Assembly: GCA_003427395.1 (NCBI GenBank) | Contig: BFEA01000096.1 | Span: 1,767,329-1,801,894 of the forward strand | Length of the DNA: 34,566 nucleotides | Source: Chara braunii | Lineage: Eukaryota; Streptophyta; Charophyceae; Charales; Characeae | Direction of reading: 5' to 3' | Shown: positions 18,485-27,877 of the stretch, piece after piece | Layout of the letters: every line of letters begins with the position of its first letter | Numbering within the stretch: position 1 is the first letter of the stretch | The notes under the pieces: generated by a model | Seen by the model: only the letters and a program-made list of their open reading frames with translations | The model's database searches: none | Told to the model about the DNA's origin: nothing | Made by a program: the position numbers and the translations under genes

Positions 18485-18845
18485 ATCTGATCACATCTGA
18501 TCTGGTGTGATCACATGTGATGGTTATCAGACCGGTCTGGTCTGATCACATCTGATGGTTATCAGAGCACACATGTGATCACACCGATCTAATCTGATCA
18601 CATCTGATGAGATCTGATCTGGTCTGATCAGATCTGATCTGATGTCGCCTGATCACATCTGATGAGATCTAATCTGGTCTGATCAGATCTGACCTACTCT
18701 GATCAGATATGTTCTGGTCTGATCAGATATGATGAGATCTGATCTGCTCTGATCACATCTCATCTGGTCTGATCACATCTGATCTGATCTGATCTGATCT
18801 GATCTGATCTGATCTGATCTGATGAGATCTAATGTGGTCTGATCA
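18485..18845. repeat. GATC-dense degenerate satellite
   Basis: Built on TGATC/AGATC pentamers: CTGATCACATCTGAT, CTGATCAGATCTGAT and a clean run of TCTGATCTGA near 18781-18820. Most words are self-complementary (TGATCA, AGATCT), so the block can fold on itself at many registers. It also carries TCAGACCGGTCTG at 18527, shared with 17636. Confidence 0.92.
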
Positions 18846-18920
18846 GATTGGGAAGGGTCGAGGCTTTTTTTTTTTTTTTTTTTTTTAATAACCAAACATC
18901 TGTCGATGGCCAACTACCGT

Positions 18921-18965
18921 NNNNNNNNNNNNNNNNNNNNNNNNNNNNNNNNNNNNNNNNNNNNN
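18921..18965. other. Assembly gap (45 N)
   Basis: The gap lies after a long T run (about 18866-18886) and directly before a GA microsatellite, so its true length is unknown. Confidence 0.99.

Positions 18966-19031
<66 letters not shown>
18966..19031. repeat. (GA)n microsatellite
   Basis: Pure AG dinucleotides after the gap. Confidence 0.97.
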
Positions 19032-19033
<2 letters not shown>

Positions 19034-19216
19034 GCATAAATCGAGAAAAGGTCTCTAAAAGAAAAAAAAGAAAAGAGACAACTGCGCCTGCGGCCGCTGC
19101 ACAGTTCCGAATTCGCAGAAATAACAGTCCACTGCAAGATTGGGCCGTGAGCAGTTCTAAACAGCAAGAAAAATAGTAAACTGCTTTTTAGATGGCCTAC
19201 CGGTTCGATAATGGGC

Positions 19217-19270
19217 AAAAACGGGAGGTGGCCTGGCCTAACAGGTTCCCGTAGCAGGCCCTCCCGTTTT
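19217..19270. repeat. GC-rich hairpin followed by T-run
   Basis: AAAACGGGAG (19217-19226) pairs with CTCCCGTTTT (19261-19270), and GGCCTG with CAGGCC, leaving a two-base bulge and a loop of about 20 bases. A T-rich run follows. It looks like a terminator, but in this eukaryotic setting it is more likely the end of a small inverted-repeat element. Confidence 0.7.
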
Positions 19271-19365
19271 TTTTTGGTTTTTTTTCCCCTTTTTTGGCTT
19301 CTTGCGGGAATGGGTTCGGGATGGAAAACGGTCCCACTTTGTGAGTATGTACCCCCTTAACACCC

Positions 19366-19369
<4 letters not shown>

Positions 19370-19407
<38 letters not shown>
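19370..19407. repeat. (CT)n microsatellite
   Basis: Pure CT run. Confidence 0.95.
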
Positions 19408-19410
<3 letters not shown>

Positions 19411-19435
19411 TGTGTCTGCTGTTGGGCACACCAAA

Positions 19436-19480
19436 GTGCGAATGTATCTGGTCCATTGTCTGCGCCAGATACATTTGCAC
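19436..19480. repeat. 16-bp hairpin next to U6 fragment
   Basis: GTGCGAATGTATCTGG pairs with CCAGATACATTTGCAC (19465-19480), with one G-T wobble and a 13-base loop. A T-run of about 12 bases separates it from the U6-like sequence. Confidence 0.85.
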
Positions 19481-19492
19481 CTTTTTTTTTTT

Positions 19493-19524
19493 GGACATGC
19501 TAATCTTCTCTATATCGTTCCAAT
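19493..19524 (-). ncRNA. U6: U6 spliceosomal RNA fragment
   Basis: On the minus strand this reads ATTGGAACGATA, then TAGAGAAGATTAGCATG: 32 bases corresponding to the middle of U6 snRNA. U6 has GATACAGAGAAGATTAGCATGG there, including the ACAGAGA box that pairs with the 5' splice site. Here the box reads ATAGAGA. The 5' stem and the 3' part are absent; a GA tract lies upstream and an A-run of about 12 bases downstream. A non-functional retroposed or fused piece is the best reading. Confidence 0.75.
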
Positions 19525-19606
19525 CCTCTCTCTCTCTCTCTCTCGCCCACTCCCGCTCGGGCTCGCGCTCTTGCTGCTGCCCGCTTGCCCGCCTACTCCT
19601 GCTGCC

Positions 19607-19607
<1 letters not shown>

Positions 19608-19680
<73 letters not shown>

Positions 19681-19711
19681 TCACACCCACACGCACACAC
19701 ACACACACACA
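19608..19711. repeat. (CT)n-(CA)n compound microsatellite
   Basis: CT from 19608, CA from about 19624 to 19679, then an imperfect CA stretch to 19711. It abuts the truncated 3' side (minus view) of the coiled-coil fragment. Confidence 0.95.
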
Positions 19712-19739
19712 AACGGAAAAAAAAAAGTGGCAGTGTGTA

Positions 19740-20470
19740 TTACAAGTTTCTCGGCCAAGATTCATTCAGATTCTCCCTCCAGTCGAGGACAAAGTCTATC
19801 ACACCTTGCTTGGAACATGAAGCTACGACTCCCTTCTTCATCACGTCTTCAGTCGCTGCTTTCCTTGACATCACAGTTCGTCTCTTGGTAGTTGGCGGGG
19901 TTGCATACCTGTCCGCACCTCCTACGTCCCGCTCATAATCATCCAGATTGAGTCTTCTCTTTGGATCTGCGGTTGAGCCCTCGATCTTGTAGGAGCCTGG
20001 GTATCAACACGCTCAAGAAACCTCTGTAAACTATCATGCAATTTTGTGTTCTTCGCTTCGGATGCCTTTGGTGTTGTATTCATATGGTGTCTGATCTTCT
20101 CTTCCGGATCCGTCAGCTGCTTATTGAATGCTTGTACCATCGTTGCTTCAATAATTGTCTGAGTACGTCGTCTCTTTGCCTCTTCCCAATGCTTAGCTCC
20201 CTCGAGCCTCTGTTTCTCCTCTTTGAACTTCTTCTTTTGTTGCTCGACTTTCTTCTTTTCCTCACCTTCTTGCTGTTGGTTTTCTACAAACGAGAGCAGT
20301 CTGTCCATCCTATCATCTCCTACATTTCTTCCTTGCAGGTAGTTAGTTCCATGTCCGTAGCCTGCTGAGCCATAGCTGCACGCCCTTGGCTTACCCACTG
20401 CCTCCCACTTTCCCTATTCGGATAGTTGGGTGCAAAATGACTGTACTCACCACAATCATACTATCGAGCC
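19740..20470 (-). pseudogene. Truncated copy of the Penelope-like element's gag-like 5' region
   Basis: About 560 bases (19745-20307) align with 27338-27877. In minus-strand order it has a degenerate CCHC-like knuckle (YDCGEYSHFAPNYPN, lacking two of the ligands). After a frameshift come a Lys/Glu/Gln coiled coil (ENQQQEGEEKKKVEQQ), IIEATMVQAFNKQLTDPEEKI and LHDSLQRFLERV. The copy stops at the CA microsatellite, so the endonuclease and RT parts are absent. This second copy shows the segment travels as a repeat. Confidence 0.75.
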
Positions 20471-21480
20471 TGGTGAAGATCTTCCTCGTTGAAAACTCTA
20501 CCAGCTAACGGATACAGTCAGTAATTAGGCTGATAGGAGAAACTACTACTACAAGGTCATACTACCACATGAAGCCTGCTGTATGCATCTCAGAGAGCAA
20601 TTGTCAGCACATGTCACGCTAGCACACTATCAGGTTGGTTATACGCAGTGGGTACAAGGTTGGACGTTTGCGTCACACTATCGAGCCTGGTAACAGTCTT
20701 CTTTGTTGAACACTCTCCCAGCTAACGGATCTAGTCGGTAATCAGGCTAATAGGGGAAGTTACTAGTACCAGGTCACACTACCACACGAAGCCGGTTGTA
20801 TGCGTCTCAGAGACCAACTTCCAACACAGGTCATGCTAGCACACTATTAGGTCGGGTGTACGCAGCCTGGTTAAGATCTTTCCCCGTTGCATACTCTACC
20901 AACTAACGGATATCGTCAGTAAATGGTCTGATAGGAAAGACTCCCACCTCGAGGTCACGCTACCACCTGGAGAAGTTGGTTGTACGCATCACCAACAGCA
21001 ACCGTCAGCAGAGGTCACACTGCCGTATAGTCAGGTTGGTTGTACGTGTCTCAAACAACAACCGTCAACACCGGGGAGGACAACCGTCAGCACGGATCAC
21101 GCTACCTTAGGACCAAGTTGGTTGTACGTGCCTTTCTTCTCCTTCTTCTTCTTCTTCTTCTTCTTCTTTTTCTCTTGTTCTTCTTTTTCTCTTCTTCTTC
21201 TTCGTCTCCTCCTCCTCCTCCCCTTCCCCCTCCTTCTTCACTCTACCATACAATCAAATTGGTTGTACGAAGCCTGATTATGATCTTCCCTGTTGAGGAC
21301 TCATCCATCTCACAGATCTCATCAGTAACTAGTGTGATTGGGGAAGGTACCACCACGAGGTCGCATTACCACACTGACAAGTTTGTTGTTCGCCTCTCAA
21401 AACGGTAACCATCGACGCAAGTCACATTGCCACACGATGAGGTTGATCGTATGCGTCTCAAAAACAACAACCGTCAAACA
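20466..21480. repeat. Diverged satellite, units of about 180-220 bp
   Basis: GAGCCTGGT-type starts lie at 20466, 20683 and 20863, with a later unit near 21269. Each is followed by GTTGAAAACTCT, CAGCTAACGGAT, TCAGTAAT and GGTCACACTACCACA blocks, then GGTTGTACGC and CAACAACCGTCAACA. A TTC/TTCTCC microsatellite (21133-21240) interrupts the array. Confidence 0.82.
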
Positions 21481-21487
21481 TTGGTAA

Positions 21488-21950
21488 ACACGTGAGCCAG
21501 AACAAACTCTTACCAATCAACCAGCGCGCCGGTAACAACGGCCCGCTCTACCGGAGAGCTGACTGGTTCGTAACTACCTCCGACACATTCCACTCGTGTG
21601 TATAGCTGTCACGAGTACAAAAACTGCTTATTCTACCAAATCACATAGTTTCATCACGCATTCTAGATGTGTTAGTATTCAAGCAGCAGCTCGTCATGAA
21701 AAAGCAGGGCACTCCGAAGTCACCTGCGGCTTGTTCAAGCAAGCTGCACATCTAACGTATACGCTGCTCGTCAACCTCTCAGGCCGGTCGCTCCTGCTTC
21801 TCACTCACTTCACAACATTATCGTACCGTTCTGCGTTCTTCTTGTCGCTTCTTCCACTCCTGGCACACATCATAATACGACAACATGATATCACCTCACC
21901 TGTTCGCAGGTAGACACGTGAGCCAATACGAACTCTTACCAAACAACCGG
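21488..21950. repeat. Short direct repeats flanking a segment (period about 424 bp)
   Basis: AACACGTGAGCCAGAACAAA at about 21488 recurs as GACACGTGAGCCAATACGAA at about 21912. Each is followed by CTCTTACCAA, CAACC and a GGTAACAACG/TGATAACAACG block. The pair encloses the first copy of the 743-bp-period duplication. Confidence 0.75.
21559..21900. repeat. Duplicated segment, first copy
   Basis: It starts GCTGACTGGTTCGTAACTACC and matches 22302-22645, with shared blocks TTCAAGCAGC, GTCGCTCCTGCTTCTCACTC and CTTCTTCCACTCCTGGCA. No protein is recognised. Confidence 0.85.
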
Positions 21951-22301
21951 TGCACTGATAACAACGACTTACTTTACCAGCGGGCTATAAGAAAGCAATT
22001 GTAGTAAGTAATTTCCAACTCACCAATCAGTTCTTGTTAGACTCTGGCATGTGTCATTTCTAGCTTCTCGTGTACAACTCTGGTAGTAGCACTCTCGCTA
22101 TTTCGTCATGTATTTCCCTCGTGGCGCAAACAGACATAGGGCAAGCGAATTTCCACTCCTTTCGCAGTCTTCCAACCACATACATACTCATCGCGAAGAC
22201 CAAAAGTGTTCTAAAAACTAACTAAGTGGGACACTCATCTAACGAGAAGGCGAAAAAGCTTGTAGCTAACTCATGTAAACTTCCATGTAGAAGCATAGAC
22301 T
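21951..22301. other. No gene seen
   Basis: Unique-looking sequence between the duplicated segments. No domain or long frame on either strand. Confidence 0.4.
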
Positions 22302-22645
22302 AGCTGACGGGTTCGTAACTACCTCTGACACATTCCGCTCACGAGTACAGCTGTCGGGCATGCAGAACCACCTACTCTACCAACTCGTATACTTCCGTCA
22401 CGTATTGTAGATACATCAGCATTCAAGCAGCCGCTCGTCATGAACAAGTAGGGGGATGCCCGATCACCTGCAGCTTGTTCAAGTGAGCTGCACATCTGAC
22501 GCATACACTGGTCATCGACCCCACAAGCCAGTCGCTCCTGCTTCTCACTCACTTCACAACATCATCTCACCTTTTAACTTTCTTCTTATCGCTTCTTCCA
22601 CTCCTGGCATACATCATAGTATGGCAACCTGAGATCACCTTACCT
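22302..22645. repeat. Duplicated segment, second copy
   Basis: Direct repeat of 21559-21900 at a distance of about 743 bp, with scattered base changes and small indels. Confidence 0.85.
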
Positions 22646-22988
22646 CCTCACTTTTTCCAGTGTCCACTTACACTTCCTTGCTCTCGTACCTTCCCTTCTT
22701 GTCACCCGTCCCGTTTGCAGTATGCGAACCCTCCAGGCAGAGTTTGCCCTGTTCGTAGTCCATCACTCGCATTTTTTCCTCACTAATTTCTGACCTTCAC
22801 CTTTTGCTCCAGTTTCATCTACATACTACTCTTCTTCCTATCTCTCAACTTCTCGCCTAGACTCCCTTGCTCTCTCACCTTACTTTCCGTTCCCTTCTGC
22901 ACTCTCCACACTCGGCTTGCTCGTAGTAGGCGTAACCACCGAGTCGAGTACGACCACTTGTTTGGTTGTTCCGCATTCAAGAATTGAA
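22646..22988. other. No gene seen
   Basis: C/T-rich sequence with no recognisable coding region. It ends in TCAAGAATTGAA, the same junction as copy B of the dispersed repeat. Confidence 0.4.
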
Positions 22989-23275
22989 GTAGCGAGGCCA
23001 ATCGCTACACGTCCATGTCCATAGGGAAAGCATGAAAGCACCTACACGGACAACAAGCTCAACGCGCATATTCCCCGACGTGTTTCGCCTGGCTGCGCAC
23101 CACGACTTATCAAGGGGCTACCTCACTCCCGCATACACTGTAACATTCCGCCCAGAGCAAAAGAGGGTTGTTTTTGGCCTTGCCCTTTGAAGATATCTGA
23201 TACAGTCTCCACGTTCGCACCCTGACGGCCCTTGCTCCTGCAATCGACTGTGTGGGCGTCTACTTGGCTCGCTAG
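22989..23275 (-). repeat. Dispersed repeat, copy C
   Basis: The longest of the three copies. It starts GTAGCGAGGCCAATCGCTAC, keeps the CGTGTTTCGCCTGGCTGCGC block absent from copy B, and ends TTGGCTCGCTAG. The shared AAGAATTGAA junction with copy B shows both end at the same base on that side. Confidence 0.87.
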
Positions 23276-23571
23276 TAAGTGACCAGGTGTGCACTTACAT
23301 AAGCAACCTCACCCAACAACCTCACGTGTGCGCCTGTCTAAGCGCCAAATATTTCAAAGTTGCACGTACCGGTCTACTGGTGGGCGCTGACACTGCGGAG
23401 CAGGCTCTTCCTGGGCCTTTATCGTTCACCGTACCTGGTCTACATTCCCCCTTTCTTTCCATGCCTAGTCTAAACGCTTGCACATCAGTGATTTGGTTGC
23501 GGCTCGACTGGCTCCGGTGACCTTACCCCGGACCCTATGTTTCTCCTTTCTAGTGTACATGCGGTACCGTT
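23276..23571. other. No gene seen
   Basis: C/T-rich; no domain. It links copy C to the 203-bp tandem pair. Confidence 0.4.
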
Positions 23572-23977
23572 CGACACCAGACTATCCTGTTGCTAATTTC
23601 TCAGTCTCTACTCCCCGCCTCTCTTTCTCACTCTACTACTAACAGAATCACAGGCTTCTATTACCATTTTTCCATCTACCCCGTTCAAATTTAGAAGTGT
23701 ACATCCCTATTCGCTTTAATAGAAATAGGGTACTATTCCCCATAATTATAATGTACATCCGGGTCTTGCCTATTCGGTACCCGACTAGGCCATTGCTAAC
23801 TTCTAAGTCTCTACTCCCCGCCTCTCTTTCTCATCTTATTACTAACAAAATTACGCGTTCCCATTACCATTTTTCCATTTGCCCCATTCAGACTTAGTAG
23901 TATACAACCCTATTCTCTTTAATAGAAATAGGATACCATTCCCTATAACCATAATGTACATCAGGGTCCTGCTTATC
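23572..23977. repeat. Tandem pair, period 203 bp
   Basis: AGTCTCTACTCCCCGCCTCT occurs at 23603 and 23806, and AATGTACATC at 23750 and 23953. Both units share TTTAATAGAAATAGG and CCATTTTTCCAT. Confidence 0.9.
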
Positions 23978-24176
23978 AGAGCTTGGGGACCTGGTCTAGC
24001 CCGATCTACTACTCCTAGAGCCCTGTCCCGGCTCTACTATAGTCCTACCCACCTCCTCGTAGTCCCTTACCTCAACTCTATCTCCAACCTGTCACCTCCC
24101 TATAATCTCTGCTGAGCTGTCCGCTCTTGATGTTGTCTTTCCTAGTTTTGCTTGACCAGTTCTTCGGTCAGCGTCT

Positions 24177-25434
24177 TCAACACTGCTCCGAACAAACCGG
24201 TGGCTCTGGCAAACATCGCGAGAGCATTGTAGAAGAGCGCCGGGGGTACCCCCGACGCTTGAGATCAATTCTGATGGCTAGAGTCGCTAGTACGGCTGTT
24301 GCAGGGTCGCTTGCATGATGCCAGATCCTGTGGAGAACTTCTATTATCGTACCCACCTTGAGTCGCTTATCTGTATAGGAATAGTAATCTTGGAAACACC
24401 TGAAGCGTAGGGGGTCTTCAATAGTCGCCCCTTCATTCTTGTGGTTCGGGCGGATCACGAATGTGATGGGACCGGGTAGTGCTAGGGCTCTGGTCCCTAG
24501 GAAGTCCCACGAGTTGGAACCATCATTAGTCCGCACCAGTGTCAGCTGCTCCCCGTACGCCTTTGTGAACCTTTGGCAAATACTCTTCGCTGCTGCTATA
24601 CTCACTGGATCATGCATGTCGCATGCCCCACCAACGTGACATCATCTACCAGTCTGAACTCATGTACCAGCTGTTGGTCTGTCCCTGTGGAGTTGATGAA
24701 GTCTACTTCATACTTCGCACATAGTATACAGGCAAGAGATGGGCTGAAGTTCTTCCCCATGGGGATGCCCACAAGCTGCTTGAGGATCATCGACCTGCAG
24801 CAAATGTAGGTGTTGTCTAACTCAAAACCGACCTTTTGCCTGATGTGGGAGAAACCTGGTCTTGGGCTCTTCTGATTAAGGAGCACAACTCGACCTCGTT
24901 TGCTGAGGCTCAACTTGTCAACACTTCCCTTCTCCCATAGTTGCAGCAGCCACTCAACAGCTTGGGCAATCGGTCGGTGTGGCAATGATGTAAACATCTC
25001 TTTAATGTCATAGCTTGCCATGAGGGTCATCGACCTCTCCCCAAAAACGTCGAGTCTTTGTCCTGCCTTCTCCAAATTATGCTTAAACAAAGCCGTAGCT
25101 TTAAGGTTAAAGTGCTTTGTTTGCGGTAACCTTTGCAACAGGTAGTTCAGTGCACGTGCCAATCTCCTCTGCGCAGTCTTCGGTCCCTCCTTACAAGCTG
25201 GCGCAATGGGTCTCCATCTTGCCAAGTCTTTATGTTTAGGTAGCACATAGGCTTGTCCAAGTTGGCCGCTGGGTTCCATGATCCTATTTTATCTAAACCC
25301 TGTCTCTTGAACTCAGTTCTCAACTCAGTCAACACTTCAGTCTCGGACTTATCTGAGATCTGCTGGTAGGCCGCATTCAACTTGAACATCATTTGTAAGC
25401 CATAGTGGTATGTCGAAGAACACATAACCACCAA
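24177..25434 (-). pseudogene. Reverse transcriptase of the Penelope-like element
   Basis: After a frameshift near 25270 come AYVLPKHKDLARWRPIAPAC and AQRRLARALNYLL, then SYDIKEMFTSLPH (motif A, catalytic Asp at residue 91 of the 25279-24602 frame). KQLVGIPMGKNFSPSLA (motif B) and EFRLVDDVTLV (motif C, two Asp at about 24646-24641) follow. The YDI...FTSLP and IPMG..FSP words are typical of Penelope RTs rather than LTR or LINE RTs. A second frameshift near 24610 separates a C-terminal part with FQDYYSYTDKRLKVG. RT catalytic residues are preserved although the frame is not. Confidence 0.7.
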
Positions 25435-26295
25435 ATCACCGGGGTTCCTATCTACAGGGGCAACTACCAGATGATTTAGCTTTGCTGCTAGCTTACCAGC
25501 TTCCTCATCGGAGCATGTTAACCTTGCCTTGACGTGGCTTGGAGCAGGACTTTCGAAACATCTTCGGTCTACAACGTGGGTTAACTTCTTATCGGCAATG
25601 GCTTCGAGGAAGCGTTCTACTGGGTGTTGTACCTCCTACTGCTCAGCACGTAGGACTCCCTGCAGGATATTTTTCCCGTTATGTAGAAACGGGGGAACTT
25701 TTGGGCAGTGTGAGATCTGCTCTAACACATGTCCTTCTTCTCTCGGTAGCTGTTCACTGCCGCAATTGCACAGCATGTTCGTTGCTCTAGCCGCCATTCG
25801 GTGGTTGGTTAGGACCTGCTCAACCGTTCTGTTCTTCTTCCACACCACTCTTATCCAGTGTTTATGCACTGTCTTCAGCACCAGGTGAATTCTACACTTG
25901 TCCACACACAAGACTATCGTATCACAAATCTTTCTCTTCTGCAGCAGGTGACAGTACTTGATCCCCACATTAGTCTTTAATCTGACATTAACCCCATTCT
26001 TCTTCCTGATGACTGCAACTATCTTCTCCTTCAAGGTTCTTGGGATAGCTTTTGTTCTGAACTCTCTAGCACACCTGTATAGGAAGACGAGTCTGGAGAT
26101 GTCAAAGTACTTGAGCTCTGCTTGCTTCCTAGGTATCTCAAGGAGCAAATGGTGATAACACTTCCCTCTATGCCTTGCATTCTCAGTCCTCACAATGGGT
26201 GCAACCCTGAAGGTACCTCCTTCCTCAATGCTTTGCTTCGACCTAGCAAGAGGCAATTTTCCTTCAGGCCCTATGATTGTTGACATCCCAAACAC
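25435..26295 (-). pseudogene. Linker region between endonuclease and RT
   Basis: One frame runs from about 26295 and continues into the RT lead-in, broken only by TAG at 25636-25638. It holds basic segments (ATNMLCNCGSEQLPREEGHVL near the end), where C-x-C and a later His might form a small zinc site. A CCHH-type zinc motif between endonuclease and RT has been described for the permuted Penelope group, but I cannot confirm that this is it. The 26295 end is not an ATG, so it is not a real start. Confidence 0.5.
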
Positions 26296-26564
26296 TCTCT
26301 AAATAATCGACCACTTCTCTCCCCACACTTGACCTCCCGCTGGGATAAAGTTCACCTCTTTCAGTCCGGAGGACGATGCATCTTCTACAAGTCTACCTGT
26401 TCTCTGGACTGATACATAAAAAGTACGAAAGTCCTGTTCTGTGCACATGCGTAGATGTCTTCTCTTTTATTTTTATTTTTTTAGAGAACACAAGCTTCGT
26501 CTATTGGTGGGGAGCAGCACCTGCTGGAAACCGGGTCCAGCGTCCCATAGATACAACCATATCC

Positions 26565-26960
26565 TCACAAATTGGCACAAACTGGGATCTTCTTCCCTTC
26601 TTTCTTTCCTGGTCTTGCCTTACACATGGTCTTCGCACCTTGGCCTACCACATTCAATGCAGAGGATAATCTGCTGATGATTGTCTTCTCTAGCTGAGGT
26701 AGTTTGTCTCTAGTCCCTCCTGCAATTGGGAGCACAAGATACTTATGCCACCCAAATGCCTTAAAAAAGGAGTACACCTTGGGGGCATGCCCGTTGTTCC
26801 GAGACTCGGTACAACGAATATGTTCCCACCACCTTTCACCTGCACCTAGCACTGACTGCCGCACATACATTTTCCTACACCATGGCGATATCAGCCACTA
26901 GACAGCATGACCTCTAAGGTCGAGGTAATCATGATCTCGCGGGGTGATCATGAGAACCTT
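26565..26960 (-). pseudogene. GIY-YIG-like endonuclease module
   Basis: Reading 5' to 3' on the minus strand: DYLDLRG (about 26925), a stop, WLISPWCRK, MYVRQSVLGAGERWWEHIR, a Phe/Tyr-rich middle, and LEKTIISRLSSALNVVG. This follows the GIY-YIG layout: a YIG-like word (here YVR, with glycine lost), an Arg and His helix (ERWWEHIR), and a Glu in LEKTII before a PALN-like SALN. The domain nicks DNA to prime reverse transcription. The lost glycine and the stop would inactivate it. Confidence 0.55.
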
Positions 26961-27275
26961 CATTGCCCACGGGGCCAAGCCACATATTACTAACAAGAGG
27001 AGGGTTGCAATCAGCGCCTGTTCCATGCTAATTCTAAAGTTCGTCAGCCCATACATCCCCCAAATGATGTCTCGTAGTCCCATTTACTTAAGGAGCTTGT
27101 CCCAGAGGTATCGTGCTGGGGGAGCGCACTGTGAATTGGCATTCGGTGGTGTATCGACACCTGACATTCTGTCTTGTTTCTTACTTCCATCATTGTCGGC
27201 ACCTGTAAGCCACCCATCATATGCCTCTTGCGTTTCTGCTGCTACCAACTCTTTGACTGCATCGTTTTTTGAGAT
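26961..27275 (-). pseudogene. Degraded connector of the Penelope-like element
   Basis: It lies between the coiled-coil part and the endonuclease. It holds RDIIWGMYGLTNFRISMEQALIATLL in one frame and DGWLTGADNDG in another. Stops break each frame. No named domain. Confidence 0.35.
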
Positions 27276-27877
27276 CTATCTAATCTTCTTCAACTTGCAC
27301 ATCCGCTTGAGTTTTGGAACACTCTTCCCGTTCAAATTCTCTCTCAAGTCGAGGATAAAGTCTATCACACCTTGCTTGGGACATGAAGCTACGACTCCCT
27401 TCTTCATCACGTCTTCAATCACTGCTTCCTTCCCTTTCCTTGACATCACAGTTCGTCTCTTGGTAGTTGGCGGGGTTACATACCTGTCTGCACCTCCTAG
27501 GTCCCGCTCATAATCAGCCAGGTTGAGTCTTCTCTTCGAATCTGGGTACGGTTGAGCCCTCGATCTTGTTGGAGCCTGGGCATCAACACGCTCCAGAAAC
27601 CTCTGTAAACTATCATGCAGTTTTGCGTTCTTCTCTTCGGATGCCATTAGTGTTGTATTCACATGGTGTCTGATCTCTCTTCCGGATCCATCAGCTGCTT
27701 ATTGAATGCTTGTACCGTCGTTGCCTCAATAATTGTCTGAGTACGTCGTCTCTTTGCCTCTTCCCCCTGCTTAGCTCCCTCGAGCCTCTGTTTCTCCTCT
27801 TCGAGCTTCTGCTTCTCTTGCTCGACTTTTTGCTTTTCCTCACCTTCTTGCTGTTGGTTTTCTACAAACGAGAGCAG
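27276..27877 (-). pseudogene. Gag-like coiled-coil part of the Penelope-like element
   Basis: Similar to 19745-20307. The upstream part (27877-27670) encodes a Lys/Glu/Gln coiled coil in a broken frame. The open part (27662-27276) has KLHDSLQRFLERV, RRLNLADYERDLG, RKGKEAVIEDVMKKG, VIDFILDLRENLNGKSVPK and KLKRMCKLKKI. The last pair resembles a small helix-loop-helix DNA-binding unit (SAP/HeH-like), but that is a guess. It ends at TAG at 27276. Confidence 0.5.

Larger units (their letters stand above)
24177..27877 (-). mobile_element. Penelope-like retroelement with N-terminal GIY-YIG-like endonuclease
   Basis: On the minus strand, order 5' to 3': a gag-like coiled-coil part (27877-27276), a GIY-YIG-like endonuclease part (about 26960-26565), a linker with a C-x-C segment, then reverse transcriptase (25434-24177). 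Typical Penelope elements have the endonuclease after RT. The permuted order is known from the Chlamys and Naiad groups described in green algae, protists and invertebrates. Several frameshifts and stops break the frame, so this copy is dead. No LTR-like or pseudo-LTR ends were identified, so the limits are those of recognisable sequence. Confidence 0.65.

Noticed and set aside
19033-19062. AAATCGAGAAA...GGTC resembling the 3' end of U6
   Set aside because: Only an 11-base exact match, on the opposite strand from the U6 core at 19493; chance is likely.
19217-19275. Intrinsic bacterial terminator
   Set aside because: All surrounding sequence is eukaryotic repeat DNA with no bacterial gene to terminate.
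19238-19938. Frames rich in Ser/Leu or Arg/Glu between 19.2 and 19.9 kb
   Set aside because: They are built from CT and CA tracts joined to unrelated pieces; no domain.
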